Source: Actinomycetes bacterium
GTDB lineage: Bacteria; Actinomycetota; Acidimicrobiia; Acidimicrobiales; JAMCPL01
Assembly (NCBI GenBank): GCA_021816935.1
Contig: JAKAWR010000008.1
Coordinates: forward strand, 57,950-121,949
Length of the DNA: 64,000 nt
Direction of reading: 5' to 3'
Numbering within the stretch: the stretch's first letter is position 1; each line of letters opens with the position of its first letter. The position numbers and the translations under genes are program-made. The notes under the pieces were generated by a model. That model had not been told where the DNA came from. It ran no database searches and worked only from the letters and a program-made list of their open reading frames with translations. Below are positions 18,254 to 27,301 of this stretch, piece after piece.

Positions 18254-18453
18254 GGCGAGAGGGGGGCGTGAGGCGAGAGGGCGGTGGTGTTGGAAGGGGC
18301 GCGTGGGGCGTGATGGGAGGGGGAGTAATGGGAGAGCAATTCGTGATGCGAGGGACTGGTGATGCAAGGGGAGCCAGTGCGGCAAGAGGGGCCGGTGATG
18401 CGAGACCCAGAGGTGGCGTGGGGGCCAGAGGTGGTGTGGGAGCGGGAGGAATA
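18250..18453 (+). repeat. G-rich direct repeats between the two giant genes
   Basis: GTGAGGCGAGAGGG occurs at 18250-18263 and again at 18268-18281, and related G-rich words continue to 18450. The stop codon of the first protein (18251-18253) lies in the first copy. The whole spacer is open in the reading frame of the downstream peptidase. Its 68 codons are low-complexity Arg/Gly, so they are not taken as coding. Confidence 0.5.
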
Positions 18454-21400
18454 ATGGAAGGCAGGAGTAGCATGACAGCTGTTACGACAGAAGTTCCGAG
18501 GATCGTTTCACGACGGCTCTGCCGGGCCGGCCGGCCGTCGTGGCTGGCCCGCCGGGTGTGGCAGCCTGCCACCTGGGCTCGCCGTGCGGGCGGCACCGGT
18601 GGGCTGGTGTTGTTGAGCCTGGCGCCAGCGATGACGTTCGCGGCGATGCCCGCGGCGGCGACGACGGCCGCGGCGCCAGCGATGACGTTCGGGCCCCCCG
18701 CCAGGCTCGTGTCCGTAGGTGGCGTGCCGGCTGTTCCTCACGGCGCTGTTTCGCTTGGCCCGCTGCAGGCGGGTGCGACGATCCGGGTCGACGTCGCGCT
18801 AAAACCCCGCGATCCCGCCGCCCTGGCGTCCTTCGTCTCGCAGGTATCGATACCCGGATCGCCCCTCTATCACAGGTATCTTGCAGCCGGGCAGTTCGGG
18901 CCCGTATTCGGAGCGTCATCTTCGGCGGTGAGATCCGTCCGGAGCTACCTGGCCCGCAGCGGCGTGAGCCCTGAATCGGCTACCTCCAACGATCTCCTGG
19001 TTCCGCTCGTGGCAACCGCAGGCAAGGTGGAAGCGGCTTTCCACATTCAGCTGAGGCGTTACAGGATGCCTGGAGGGCGAATCGCTTACGCGAACACGGC
19101 CCCACCGGTGCTGCCCGATACCTTGAATGGGTACGTGGAGGGGATCATAGGGTTGAACACCCTTTCAACGATCCAACCGCTCGGCACGTCGGCGGTTGCC
19201 GTTCCGGGCGGAGGCTCGCTGGACTTGGCCCGCGGGCCGGGCGGTGGTGGGACCGTGGCCGGTGGTGGGACCGTGGCCAGCGCCGCGATCACGCCGCCGG
19301 CGCCGCAGGCGGCCACATCCGGGCCTCAGCCCTGTTCTACCGCAACCAACACGGCGCAGAACCCGCCCCAGCAGCAGGGCGTAACGACGGAACCGGCCTG
19401 GACCGCGAACCAGATTGCCGCGGCGTACGGTTTTACGAGCGCCTATGGGAAGGGAGCGCTCGGGCGCGGCCAGACGATCGCGCTCTACGAGCTCGGCCCC
19501 GGCTTCCTTCAGAGCGACATTTCCGAATACGAGGCGTGCTACGGCATCAATACGACCGTGAACACGGTTCCGGTCGATGGCGGACCCGCCACCGGCAATC
19601 CGAACGACGAGGCGACGATGGACATCGAGATCGCCGCCGGCTTCGATCCGCAGGCGACGATAGACGTCTACGAAGCACCGGGCACGGGGACGTCGTCGGT
19701 TGACGAGTTCAGTCGCATAGCGACAGATGACACCGCTCAGGTGGTCTCTGTGAGCTACGGATCGTGCGAACAGGCAATCGCTGCTGGCGCCAATGGTGGC
19801 AAGGCCGCACTCGACGCGGTGAACACGATTGCCGAGCAGATGGCGGCCCAGGGCCAGACGCTGCTGGCAGCCGCAGGCGATACCGGATCCGAGACCTGCG
19901 AGAGGGGTGAGCAACAAGGGCCCTTCACCTTTGTGTCGTGTGCCCCCGGATCATCATTCTGCCTGGCCTCGGACATGAGAGGCAACTCATTTGCGTTTGA
20001 CGGATCGTCCTGGAGCTTTGCCGGCAATCCGACAGGAGGCCTACCGCTCGGCGTATCGTGTGTATCGCAGACGTGGTGTATGGGCGTATCGGCCGTCGGA
20101 GACGCCTACGTGTACAACGGATCGTCGTGGTCGGCCCCGTCGGTCATCCACGTTTACAAGACCAATATGCCGCTCGACGTAAGCTGCGCGTCAGAGTTCT
20201 TCTGCGTGATGGTGGACAGCGCGGGAAACGCCTACGTGTACGGCGGCTCGTCCTGGTCGGGTCCGGATGCCCTGGATTCGGGAACCCCTATTAATTCGGT
20301 ATCCTGTCCGTCTGCCACCTTCTGCGGGGCAGTGAACAAGGGCGATGAATCGTTCTTCTACGACGGCTCGTCCTGGTCCGGACCGGTTCAGGCCGATTAC
20401 CAGGGGTCGGCAATATATCTCACATCGATATCTTGTCCGAGTAGTTCGTATTGCGTGGCTGTCGACAACACCGGCTCATCGAACGTGTTCCAGAACGGCC
20501 AGTGGGGCTATCCTTACATGAACGATAGCGATGGGGGCGGCTTTACTTCGCTGTACTGCCTCTCGAGCAATTTCTGTGTGGCAGTAGACTCGCATGGCTA
20601 TGAATATGACCAGGTAAATGGCCAGATATCGTCAGGAGATATCGACGGAACCACCGAGCTGAGCTCGATCTCATGTGCCAGTGAAAGCTTCTGCGTCGCA
20701 GTGGACGTGGCCGGCAATGCAATCGTCGACACCGGGTCGGGACCATCGGCACCTCAACAGGTCGACATTGGCAACGCCAGCCTCAGCACATCGCAGTTCT
20801 CGAGCCTGCCATATGTCACGGGGGTGGGCGGGACGACGCTCGAGTCTGCAAGCTACCCACCGCAGGAGGTCGTGTGGAACAACGGCATTGCTACGCCGAG
20901 TGGGGGAGCGGGCGGGGGTGGGATCTCGACGTTCTGGACCATGCCCTCCTGGCAGCAGGACAGCGGGGTGCCGGGAGTGGTCGGGTCCCTGTCGGCCGGT
21001 GAACCGTGCGGTGCTCCGCAGGGCAGCTACTGCCGCGAGGTCCCCGATGTCGCCGCGTCAGCAAATTGGGACCAGGGGGGATACGTCTATTACTTCAACG
21101 GAACCTGGGGCGTGAACGGCGGCACGAGCGCGGCAACGCCGACGTGGGCATCCCTACTGGCCCTCGGCAACGAGACGTGTGGGACCAGGATCGGCTTTGC
21201 GGACCCGCTACTCTACGAGATAGCGAGGAGCGATCCCTCGGCTTTCAACGACATTACAAGCGGTAACAACGACTACTCGGGTACGAACGGGGGGCTCTAT
21301 CCTGCGGCCTCCGGCAGCGAGCGCTACTCGATGGCGGACGGGCTCGGATCACCCAACGGCCCCGTGCTCCTGAGCGACATCTGCAACATGTCGGTTCCCC

Positions 21401-23916
21401 AGGGGACCTACCATCCACTGCAGCCGGCGAGAATTCTCGACACGCGTTGCGCCACCGAGCCGGGTCTCGGAGATTGCGCGGCGATAAGGGCCGGCTATCC
21501 TGCCAACGCGAACTTGCCCGCTGTAGCAGGCGGTAGGTCGATCAACGTGAAGGTTGCCGGCAGCGGGCTCGCCGTTCCGGCAGGGGCAGCCGGCGTGGTG
21601 CTGAACGTCACGGCAGTCGGTGCGACGTCCCCTACTTATGTGACCGTATATCCGGGAAACGCGAAGTCCCCTCCCGTGGTGTCGAACCTCAACGTAAACG
21701 GCGCAAACGCGGTCGCCAACCTGGTCGAGGTGGCGCTCCCTACGAGCGGGGCAGATGCCGGCACCGTGGACATGTACAACAACTCGGGCAGCGTTGACGT
21801 GCTCGCGGACGTGGCGGGATATGTGGCGCCGGCCGCAGCCGGGTCGCCCTCGGGGGAGGGCCTCTACAATCCGCTAAAGGCACCCCTGCGGGTAGTCGAT
21901 ACTCGTTGCGCCACTGACCCGAATCTCGATGACTGTGGTGGCATATCCTCGAATGCCCTTGCCAACGCCAACCTGGCGGCACTCGCTCCGGGCAACAGTG
22001 AAACCGTTGCTGTCACGGGGGTCGGAGGTTCGTCCGGCGTGCCGTCGAGTGGGGTTGCGGCGGTGGAGCTCAATGTCACCGCTGCGGGAGGTGTTGCAGC
22101 GGGTTATTTCACGATATATCCGAGCGGCACGCCGCCCCCGACCGCGTCGAACCTCAACTGGACGCCGGGAGAGGTGGTTGCGAACAGGGTGGTGGTGCCC
22201 GTGGGCTCCGGCGGGGACGTCGTCGTGAAGAACGGGTCGGGCCAAGGCAGCGTGGACCTGATCGTCGACGTGTCCGGCTGGTTCTCGGCGGGCGGCTCGC
22301 AGGCGCAGTCCGGCGGGAGCATGGTACCGCTGTCGCCGGTGCGGGTGCTGGATACCCGCTGCGTTGCGAACAGCGGGCTCTCGGACTGCGCAGGCATTGC
22401 CAAGCTTTCGACCAGGAATGCCACAACCGGCACGCCAGGAGCGGGTGGTACGATAACGGTCCAGGTTGCAGGCTCGGGTCTTCCGGTGCCTGCGGGGACA
22501 GGAGCGGCCATACTTAACGTGACTGCAATTGCCGCAGGCGGTGCAGGCTTTCTCGCAGTCGACCCTGCTGCGCACCCGCCCACGACATCCGATGTTAACT
22601 GGTCGGCGAGCACCGGGGATGCGGTTCCCAACCTGGTGATTGCGGCTCTGACCACGAACGGGACCATCACGATATTCACCTCCGCGGAGGCGAATGTCGT
22701 CGTGGACGTGATGGGGTACATATCGGGCGTATCCCCGGTTGCCCCGCCGTCCAACACGCCGGTATCGATCACCCCGGCATCGCTGCCGGGAGCCACAGCG
22801 GGATCCGCCTATTCGGAGACATTTGATGGGTCCGGGGGGAACGGCGGGCCGTACACCTGGGAATGGGCGCCGTCTGCGGGTTCTTCGCTTCCTCCGGGAC
22901 TGTCGCTGTGCACCGGCTCGGGGACCTCATGCGTGCTGTCGGGTAAACCAGGCAGCGTCGGGACCTACTCCTTCAGCGTCACGGCCACCGACTCTGCCGG
23001 TAACGCGGGCAGCCAGGGTTACAAACTGGTCGTATCCTCATCGCCGGGCGGCGGCGGGACCGGGGGGACATGGAGTTCTCCGAAGAAGGTCGATCCCAAT
23101 TTCGGGCTCTCCGTATCGTGCGTATCGGTCTCGTTCTGCGCGGTTGTCGACGAGAGCGGTGACGCGCTCACCTGGAACGGCTCGTCATGGTCCACTCCGC
23201 AGTCCGTGGCCTCGTCCAACGGAGGGGGCCTCTACGGGGTGTCGTGCGCGAGTGCATCATTCTGTGCTGCTGCAGGTAACGGTGTCGTGATCTGGAACGG
23301 TTCGTCATGGTCCGCGCCGCAGTCCGTATCCGCTGCGGAGGGTCCTGTGTCGTGTGCGTCCGCCACGTTCTGCGCCGCGGTCAACTTCAACGGTGACGCG
23401 ACCGCCTGGAATGGCTCTTCGTGGTCGGTTCCACAGGCTGTGGACCCGAACGGAGGCGGTCTTTACAGCGTGTCGTGCCCCTCGGCCACCTTCTGCATGG
23501 CGGTGGACAACGTCGGCAACGCACTCTCCTGGAACGGCTCGTCGTGGTCAACGCCTTCGAACGTGGGAGGGGCGACGTCCCTTTATGCAGTCTCGTGCCC
23601 CTCGGCCACCTTCTGCATGGCGACCAGCACTCAGGGCAATGCGGGTGAGGTGTACACATGGAGCGGCAGTTCGTGGTCGGGGGCGAGTACCGTCGACTCC
23701 GGCGCGGGAAGCTACATGGTCGTCTCGTGCGGCTCGGTGTCGTTCTGCGCCCTGGGTGATGCGAACGGGAACGTTCTGACCTGGAACGGCTCGTCGTGGT
23801 CATCGCCGCAGTCCGTGGACCCGGGCGGCGGGGGTCTTAGCTCGATCTCGTGTACCGTGAGCGGGTTCTGTGCGGCAGGCGATCAAACCGGGGGCAGCGT
23901 GGTCACTTACGGCTGA
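18454..23916 (+). CDS. Secreted S53 (sedolisin) peptidase with a seven-blade propeller inserted in the catalytic domain
   Basis: The start is ATG 18454, behind a near-perfect GGGAGGA five bases upstream; the protein has 1820 residues. In order: export signal (GLVLLSLAPAMTFAAMPA), Pro-kumamolisin prodomain, and an S53 domain with Glu386 and Asp390 (DEATMDIE), oxyanion Asp476 (AAAGDTGSE) and nucleophile Ser892 (NGGTSAATPTW). Between Asp476 and the conserved YVTGVGGTTLE stands a block of seven W-repeats, residues about 494-775. After the peptidase come three D-T-R modules, one He_PIG-like Ig domain (ITPASLPGATAGSAYSETF) and seven more W-repeats to the end. All catalytic residues are present, so it should be an acid endopeptidase activated outside the cell. 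Confidence 0.88.
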   Translation: MEGRSSMTAVTTEVPRIVSRRLCRAGRPSWLARRVWQPATWARRAGGTGGLVLLSLAPAMTFAAMPAAATTAAAPAMTFGPPARLVSVGGVPAVPHGAVSLGPLQAGATIRVDVALKPRDPAALASFVSQVSIPGSPLYHRYLAAGQFGPVFGASSSAVRSVRSYLARSGVSPESATSNDLLVPLVATAGKVEAAFHIQLRRYRMPGGRIAYANTAPPVLPDTLNGYVEGIIGLNTLSTIQPLGTSAVAVPGGGSLDLARGPGGGGTVAGGGTVASAAITPPAPQAATSGPQPCSTATNTAQNPPQQQGVTTEPAWTANQIAAAYGFTSAYGKGALGRGQTIALYELGPGFLQSDISEYEACYGINTTVNTVPVDGGPATGNPNDEATMDIEIAAGFDPQATIDVYEAPGTGTSSVDEFSRIATDDTAQVVSVSYGSCEQAIAAGANGGKAALDAVNTIAEQMAAQGQTLLAAAGDTGSETCERGEQQGPFTFVSCAPGSSFCLASDMRGNSFAFDGSSWSFAGNPTGGLPLGVSCVSQTWCMGVSAVGDAYVYNGSSWSAPSVIHVYKTNMPLDVSCASEFFCVMVDSAGNAYVYGGSSWSGPDALDSGTPINSVSCPSATFCGAVNKGDESFFYDGSSWSGPVQADYQGSAIYLTSISCPSSSYCVAVDNTGSSNVFQNGQWGYPYMNDSDGGGFTSLYCLSSNFCVAVDSHGYEYDQVNGQISSGDIDGTTELSSISCASESFCVAVDVAGNAIVDTGSGPSAPQQVDIGNASLSTSQFSSLPYVTGVGGTTLESASYPPQEVVWNNGIATPSGGAGGGGISTFWTMPSWQQDSGVPGVVGSLSAGEPCGAPQGSYCREVPDVAASANWDQGGYVYYFNGTWGVNGGTSAATPTWASLLALGNETCGTRIGFADPLLYEIARSDPSAFNDITSGNNDYSGTNGGLYPAASGSERYSMADGLGSPNGPVLLSDICNMSVPQGTYHPLQPARILDTRCATEPGLGDCAAIRAGYPANANLPAVAGGRSINVKVAGSGLAVPAGAAGVVLNVTAVGATSPTYVTVYPGNAKSPPVVSNLNVNGANAVANLVEVALPTSGADAGTVDMYNNSGSVDVLADVAGYVAPAAAGSPSGEGLYNPLKAPLRVVDTRCATDPNLDDCGGISSNALANANLAALAPGNSETVAVTGVGGSSGVPSSGVAAVELNVTAAGGVAAGYFTIYPSGTPPPTASNLNWTPGEVVANRVVVPVGSGGDVVVKNGSGQGSVDLIVDVSGWFSAGGSQAQSGGSMVPLSPVRVLDTRCVANSGLSDCAGIAKLSTRNATTGTPGAGGTITVQVAGSGLPVPAGTGAAILNVTAIAAGGAGFLAVDPAAHPPTTSDVNWSASTGDAVPNLVIAALTTNGTITIFTSAEANVVVDVMGYISGVSPVAPPSNTPVSITPASLPGATAGSAYSETFDGSGGNGGPYTWEWAPSAGSSLPPGLSLCTGSGTSCVLSGKPGSVGTYSFSVTATDSAGNAGSQGYKLVVSSSPGGGGTGGTWSSPKKVDPNFGLSVSCVSVSFCAVVDESGDALTWNGSSWSTPQSVASSNGGGLYGVSCASASFCAAAGNGVVIWNGSSWSAPQSVSAAEGPVSCASATFCAAVNFNGDATAWNGSSWSVPQAVDPNGGGLYSVSCPSATFCMAVDNVGNALSWNGSSWSTPSNVGGATSLYAVSCPSATFCMATSTQGNAGEVYTWSGSSWSGASTVDSGAGSYMVVSCGSVSFCALGDANGNVLTWNGSSWSSPQSVDPGGGGLSSISCTVSGFCAAGDQTGGSVVTYG
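19933..20780 (+). repeat. Seven-repeat propeller cassette inside the S53 peptidase
   Basis: Seven units start VSCAPGSSFC, VSCVSQTWC, VSCASEFFC, VSCPSATFC, ISCPSSSYC, LYCLSSNFC and ISCASESFC, each about 40 residues. Before the block stands the oxyanion-Asp strand and after it the next core strand of the peptidase, so the cassette replaces a surface loop. Confidence 0.85.
23113..23916 (+). repeat. C-terminal seven-repeat propeller of the S53 peptidase
   Basis: Seven units run from VSCVSVSFC to ISCTVSGFC. Several are almost identical to each other (VSCPSATFCMAVDNVGN and VSCPSATFCMATSTQGN), with WNGSSWS ends, so they are more homogeneous than the inserted cassette. The protein ends right after the seventh unit. 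Confidence 0.85.
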
Positions 23917-23975
23917 CCAGGCAGTCGCTTGTCGCATGGCCCTGGCTCCGACCCTTCCGAGGATGCCGGTTCGGG

Positions 23976-24006
23976 CTGCCGCCAGGGCGGCCTGCCGCCA
24001 GGGCGG
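23976..24006 (+). terminator. Possible terminator: 15-base direct repeat of a small hairpin
   Basis: CTGCCGCCAGGGCGG is repeated exactly (23976-23990 and 23992-24006), and each copy can fold CCGC-cagg-GCGG. It lies 60 bases after the peptidase stop. There is no T-run, so rho-independent termination is not certain. Confidence 0.35.
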
Positions 24007-24100
24007 GCTCCGGTTGGGGGCAGAGCGAGACGGGTAGCGGACGGCCGGACAACGGTTGCGAGGTCATGGGTGGCGAAAGGCAGGCGGCTAAGATTCTGAC

Positions 24101-24694
24101 GTGGGTACGTACCTGGAGATATGGGCCCCCGCGGGTATCCGGCTGGTGGCGCTGGAGGCCGGCCCGGTAGCTATCGGCAAGAACCCGGGGGAGGGAATCG
24201 TCATCGAAGACGACCGCACGGTTTCGCGGCTGCACGCGGTGGTCGAGCCCGTGGGGAACGGCTGGTGCGTGCGCGATCTTGGCAGCCGCAACGGAACCTA
24301 CGTGAACGGGCAGCGGATCTGGGCACAGCAGGCGCTGCACGCGGGTGACGAGATCCGCCTGGGTGCGACCCGCGTGGTGTTCCGGACCGATCCGGGGACA
24401 GCAGGTACGAGCATCACGGTCGCAGCCCCTCCGGCGCCGAGTCTCACCAACAGGGAGCGGGATGTGCTGGTAGCGCTTTGCCGGCCCCTCCTGGCGGGCG
24501 GCGCCTTTCGTGAGCCGTCATCGGTTCGCGAGATGGCCTCCGAGCTCGTGGTCTCCGAGGCAGCGGTCAAGCAGCATCTTGCGCACCTCTACGACAAGTT
24601 CCGCCTTTACGACGCTGAACGTCGCCGGATCCGGCTTGCGAACGAGGCTCTCGCCCGCGGAGTGGTGACGGTGGCCGATATCGGGGAGCACTGA
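24101..24694 (+). CDS. FHA-domain protein with a C-terminal helix-turn-helix
   Basis: The protein has 197 residues. The FHA domain (about 1-96) has the phosphothreonine-binding motifs SRLHAVV (42-48) and LGSRNGTYVNG (60-70). The C-terminal part (LTNRERDVLVALCRPLL, REMASELVVSEAAVKQHLAHL) is a LuxR/GerE-like helix-turn-helix with an inserted loop. FHA plus HTH suggests a regulator switched by a Ser/Thr kinase. A kinase/phosphatase pair lies 3.5 kb downstream. The start is GTG 24101, with weak ribosome-site evidence. Confidence 0.85.
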   Translation: MGTYLEIWAPAGIRLVALEAGPVAIGKNPGEGIVIEDDRTVSRLHAVVEPVGNGWCVRDLGSRNGTYVNGQRIWAQQALHAGDEIRLGATRVVFRTDPGTAGTSITVAAPPAPSLTNRERDVLVALCRPLLAGGAFREPSSVREMASELVVSEAAVKQHLAHLYDKFRLYDAERRRIRLANEALARGVVTVADIGEH

Positions 24695-24810
24695 CCGGCG
24701 GGGGAGTGAGGGCCGTTGCGGTCGGCGGGAGCGGGGATGAGCAGTGGAGGGCTGCTAACCGTTGATCGGCGGTCTGGCGGGGCGGGGAGGGTTTCGGCGC
24801 GCTGAGGCTC

Positions 24811-26283
24811 TTAACTGCCGCCGGATGCAAGCGGTGCGAAGCCCTCCAGCTCCGCGGTGAGCTTCTGGCCGGTCGTCGTGTCGTAGTTGGTCTGGATAAC
24901 CGGGATCGTGGTCGTGGGGTCGATGTTCGCGGTCTGGTTCATCGAGGTGGACTGCGGCGTTCCGCCAGAGGTGGGAACCAGGGTGGTGGTCCCGGTCTTG
25001 GTTATGAATACCGTGCGGAAGGTCCCGAAAGGTACGCGTACAGTCTGGCGTTTGCGCACCTGGAAGTGCTCGACGACCGTTGCCTTGTACTTGACGGGGC
25101 CAGGAGGTGTATCGACGGTCAGCTGGCAGGTAGAAGCGATAGACCAGGAGCGTCCCGGTGTAAGAGGCTCTCTGTATACGTCCATGGATGGCGAGTAGAC
25201 GCATGCCGTCGTGGCGCTGGCGCCCGCTGTTGTCAAGACCTCCGTACTGGCGAGGAGGATGCTGCGGGGTGTGAACGTGTAGAGGTCGCTTTCCACCTCG
25301 GTTTCCCCGAATCCGGTCAACGCCATGCCGACCTGGCTTCCTTTCCGGACCACGTCGATGGTGGACGGGCCAAGCGATCCCGCCTGCGCGTACTTGCCAC
25401 CGGTCACAGACGTTGCGTAACTATATGTACCGAATCGTGGCATCTTGAACACCGCTTGGGCCGTAGCGGCGCTTGGGCTGAATAGCGACTGCGCCGGTCC
25501 GGGACCGCTCCCGCCGGCCGAAAGGGCAATGCCGGATACTGCCGCGGCGACCAGCACCGCGGCTGACACGAACACCGCTGCACGACCCCTTCCGGTGCGA
25601 AGCCATCTGGCGGGTAGGGCAGGTGCGGGGGACGGCACCAGCGCATCGGTGCCGGAGACGATCTCTGCAGTCTCAGCCGGTTCGATGGTTTCGAGCTCGA
25701 GGCCACTCGGCGGGCCGATAGAAACCGTCTCGTCCCCAGGGTCGGACGGCGCACGGCCGGTGACCATGCCGGTTGACGCCGGTATGTCTACGCTTTGGCC
25801 TCCCGGAGCGTCCGAGGCGGTGACGGCCGCTTCATCGGCGACACCGAGCGCCAGCGCCCAGGTGCCGACGGCCCAGCGCGCCAGGGAGTCGTCGATCCCA
25901 AGATTATCGTGCAGGCGAGCTGCGAGCGTGGGTAGGAGCAGTGAGACCGGTTGGGTCGCCAAAGAGGCTCCCGAGTGCAGATCTGCGACAACGCCGCTGC
26001 GAAGGGCTGCAACGGCCGCCGCTATCTCGCCCGGGCAGTCGCCGCAGAGGTCGCGGAGGAAGGCCTCGACCCGGCGCGGGTCGTCGATAAGCGTCCGGCC
26101 CTGCTCCTGGACGAGAAGCGTGACGACCCCCCGGACGGCGCTGCGCGCACCGGGGGCCCCCGAGGTAGTACTACTCGATGTTCCGCCTCCCGACGAGGTG
26201 CTGTCCTGCGGGCTCATTCCGGCACCGGGCGACATGGCCCATGTTCTTGGTGAATTGGCGGGTTGCCCGATGCAGGCAAGCAT
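24811..26283 (-). CDS. Single-pass membrane protein with a cytoplasmic helical domain and an extracellular domain
   Basis: The protein has 490 residues. The N-terminal 160 hold a helical domain (LIDDPRRVEAFLRDLCGDCP, LGIDDSLARWAVGTWALALG) that I associate with bacterial kinase/FHA signalling proteins. A Glu/Pro-rich linker follows, then one membrane helix (AAVFVSAAVLVAAAVSGIAL) and about 230 extracytoplasmic residues that look beta-rich, with two spaced Cys. It is divergent from the vWA gene by 106 bases and next to the FHA regulator, so it may be the membrane arm of the same system. The start could be 26283 or one of two nearby in-frame ATGs; no ribosome site decides. Confidence 0.6.
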   Translation of the reverse strand: MLACIGQPANSPRTWAMSPGAGMSPQDSTSSGGGTSSSTTSGAPGARSAVRGVVTLLVQEQGRTLIDDPRRVEAFLRDLCGDCPGEIAAAVAALRSGVVADLHSGASLATQPVSLLLPTLAARLHDNLGIDDSLARWAVGTWALALGVADEAAVTASDAPGGQSVDIPASTGMVTGRAPSDPGDETVSIGPPSGLELETIEPAETAEIVSGTDALVPSPAPALPARWLRTGRGRAAVFVSAAVLVAAAVSGIALSAGGSGPGPAQSLFSPSAATAQAVFKMPRFGTYSYATSVTGGKYAQAGSLGPSTIDVVRKGSQVGMALTGFGETEVESDLYTFTPRSILLASTEVLTTAGASATTACVYSPSMDVYREPLTPGRSWSIASTCQLTVDTPPGPVKYKATVVEHFQVRKRQTVRVPFGTFRTVFITKTGTTTLVPTSGGTPQSTSMNQTANIDPTTTIPVIQTNYDTTTGQKLTAELEGFAPLASGGS

Positions 26284-26389
26284 GCGCGAGGGCCAGTTTG
26301 TGAGAGCCGTACCCGGGTAGTGGACATCCGGTACGTATTTTACAGCTGAACTGGCGGTGCCGCTTTGAGAGCTGTGGGAATATGAGTCT

Positions 26390-27301
26390 ATGATCGCGTC
26401 AGTCGAGAAAGGCTTGCAGTTCGAGCTCCCCGTACTCCGCCGTCCCGGCGGGGAGCTCGCCAGCAGGCCGCTCCACTTCTACTTCCTTGTGGACTGTTCG
26501 GGTTCGATGGCGCTCGACGGGAAAATCCAGGCCTTGAACAACGCGGCTCGCGAGGCGCTTCCTCACATGCGCGAAGTCGCCCGGGGCAATCCGCACGCAA
26601 AGCCGCTCCTGCGAGTGCTCCGCTTCGCCACCGGCGCGGAATGGATGACCGCCGAGCCGGTACCCATCGAACGGTTCTCCTGGTCGGAACTATCAGCCGG
26701 TGGCGTCACCGACCTGGGCGCCGCCCTCGGGCTCCTGGTTCGCGAGCTGGGTAGCCCGGAAATGCCTCGACGGGCACTGCCTCCGGTGATCGTGCTCATC
26801 TCGGACGGCCGGCCGACGGACGACTTCGATGCCGGTCTCGCTGCGCTCGATGCGGAACCGTGGGGGGCGCAGGCCGTTCGTCTCGGTATCGCGATTGGCC
26901 GGGACGCGGATCACGAGATGCTTTCCCGCTTCATCGGCGATCCCCTGGTCCCGATACTACAGGCAAATGCGCCGGAGGCGCTGGTACGCCAGATCCGCTG
27001 GGCATCGACAATAGGGCTTGCCTCCTCGTCATCGCCCACCATTTCGGGCAGCTCGCTGGAGGGAGGCGGTTTGGCGGCTGCAGGGTGGGCAGGGGGAGCA
27101 TACGAATCTGACGACGACCGCAGGGATGAGCCCGTTGTGGCGCCTGTTGCGGTGCCGCCGTACCCTGCCAAGTCGCACCTTTCCGGAGTTTCCGCGGAGG
27201 GTTTGCGCCTTGCGACCGCCTCATCCGCCACCTCGCCGGGCGTTGACGAGCCTGGCGGCGTAATCAGTGGGACCCGGGAAGACGAGCTGGAAGTATGGTG
27301 A
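26390..27301 (+). CDS. terY: TerY-type von Willebrand factor A protein
   Basis: The first 210 residues form a vWA domain with a complete MIDAS metal site: DCSGS (35-39), Thr107 (GGVTDLG) and Asp139 (LISDGRPTDD). The tail (about 215-303) is a Ser/Gly/Pro-rich linker. TerY proteins form the vWA arm of the TerY-P triad with a PP2C phosphatase and a kinase, and both follow here in order. The gene is first in the operon; its stop overlaps the PP2C ATG (27295) by 7 bases, so translation is coupled. Partners and signal are not known from sequence. Confidence 0.85.
   Translation: MIASVEKGLQFELPVLRRPGGELASRPLHFYFLVDCSGSMALDGKIQALNNAAREALPHMREVARGNPHAKPLLRVLRFATGAEWMTAEPVPIERFSWSELSAGGVTDLGAALGLLVRELGSPEMPRRALPPVIVLISDGRPTDDFDAGLAALDAEPWGAQAVRLGIAIGRDADHEMLSRFIGDPLVPILQANAPEALVRQIRWASTIGLASSSSPTISGSSLEGGGLAAAGWAGGAYESDDDRRDEPVVAPVAVPPYPAKSHLSGVSAEGLRLATASSATSPGVDEPGGVISGTREDELEVW

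Noticed and set aside
13742..23916. CRISPR or DNA-level satellite array
   Set aside because: The repeats are protein repeats of diverged DNA in frame with one gene each; no constant repeat/spacer pattern is present anywhere in the window.
23850..24170. 106-codon frame between the peptidase and the FHA gene
   Set aside because: It begins inside the peptidase coding region in another frame and crosses the hairpin repeats; no family resemblance.
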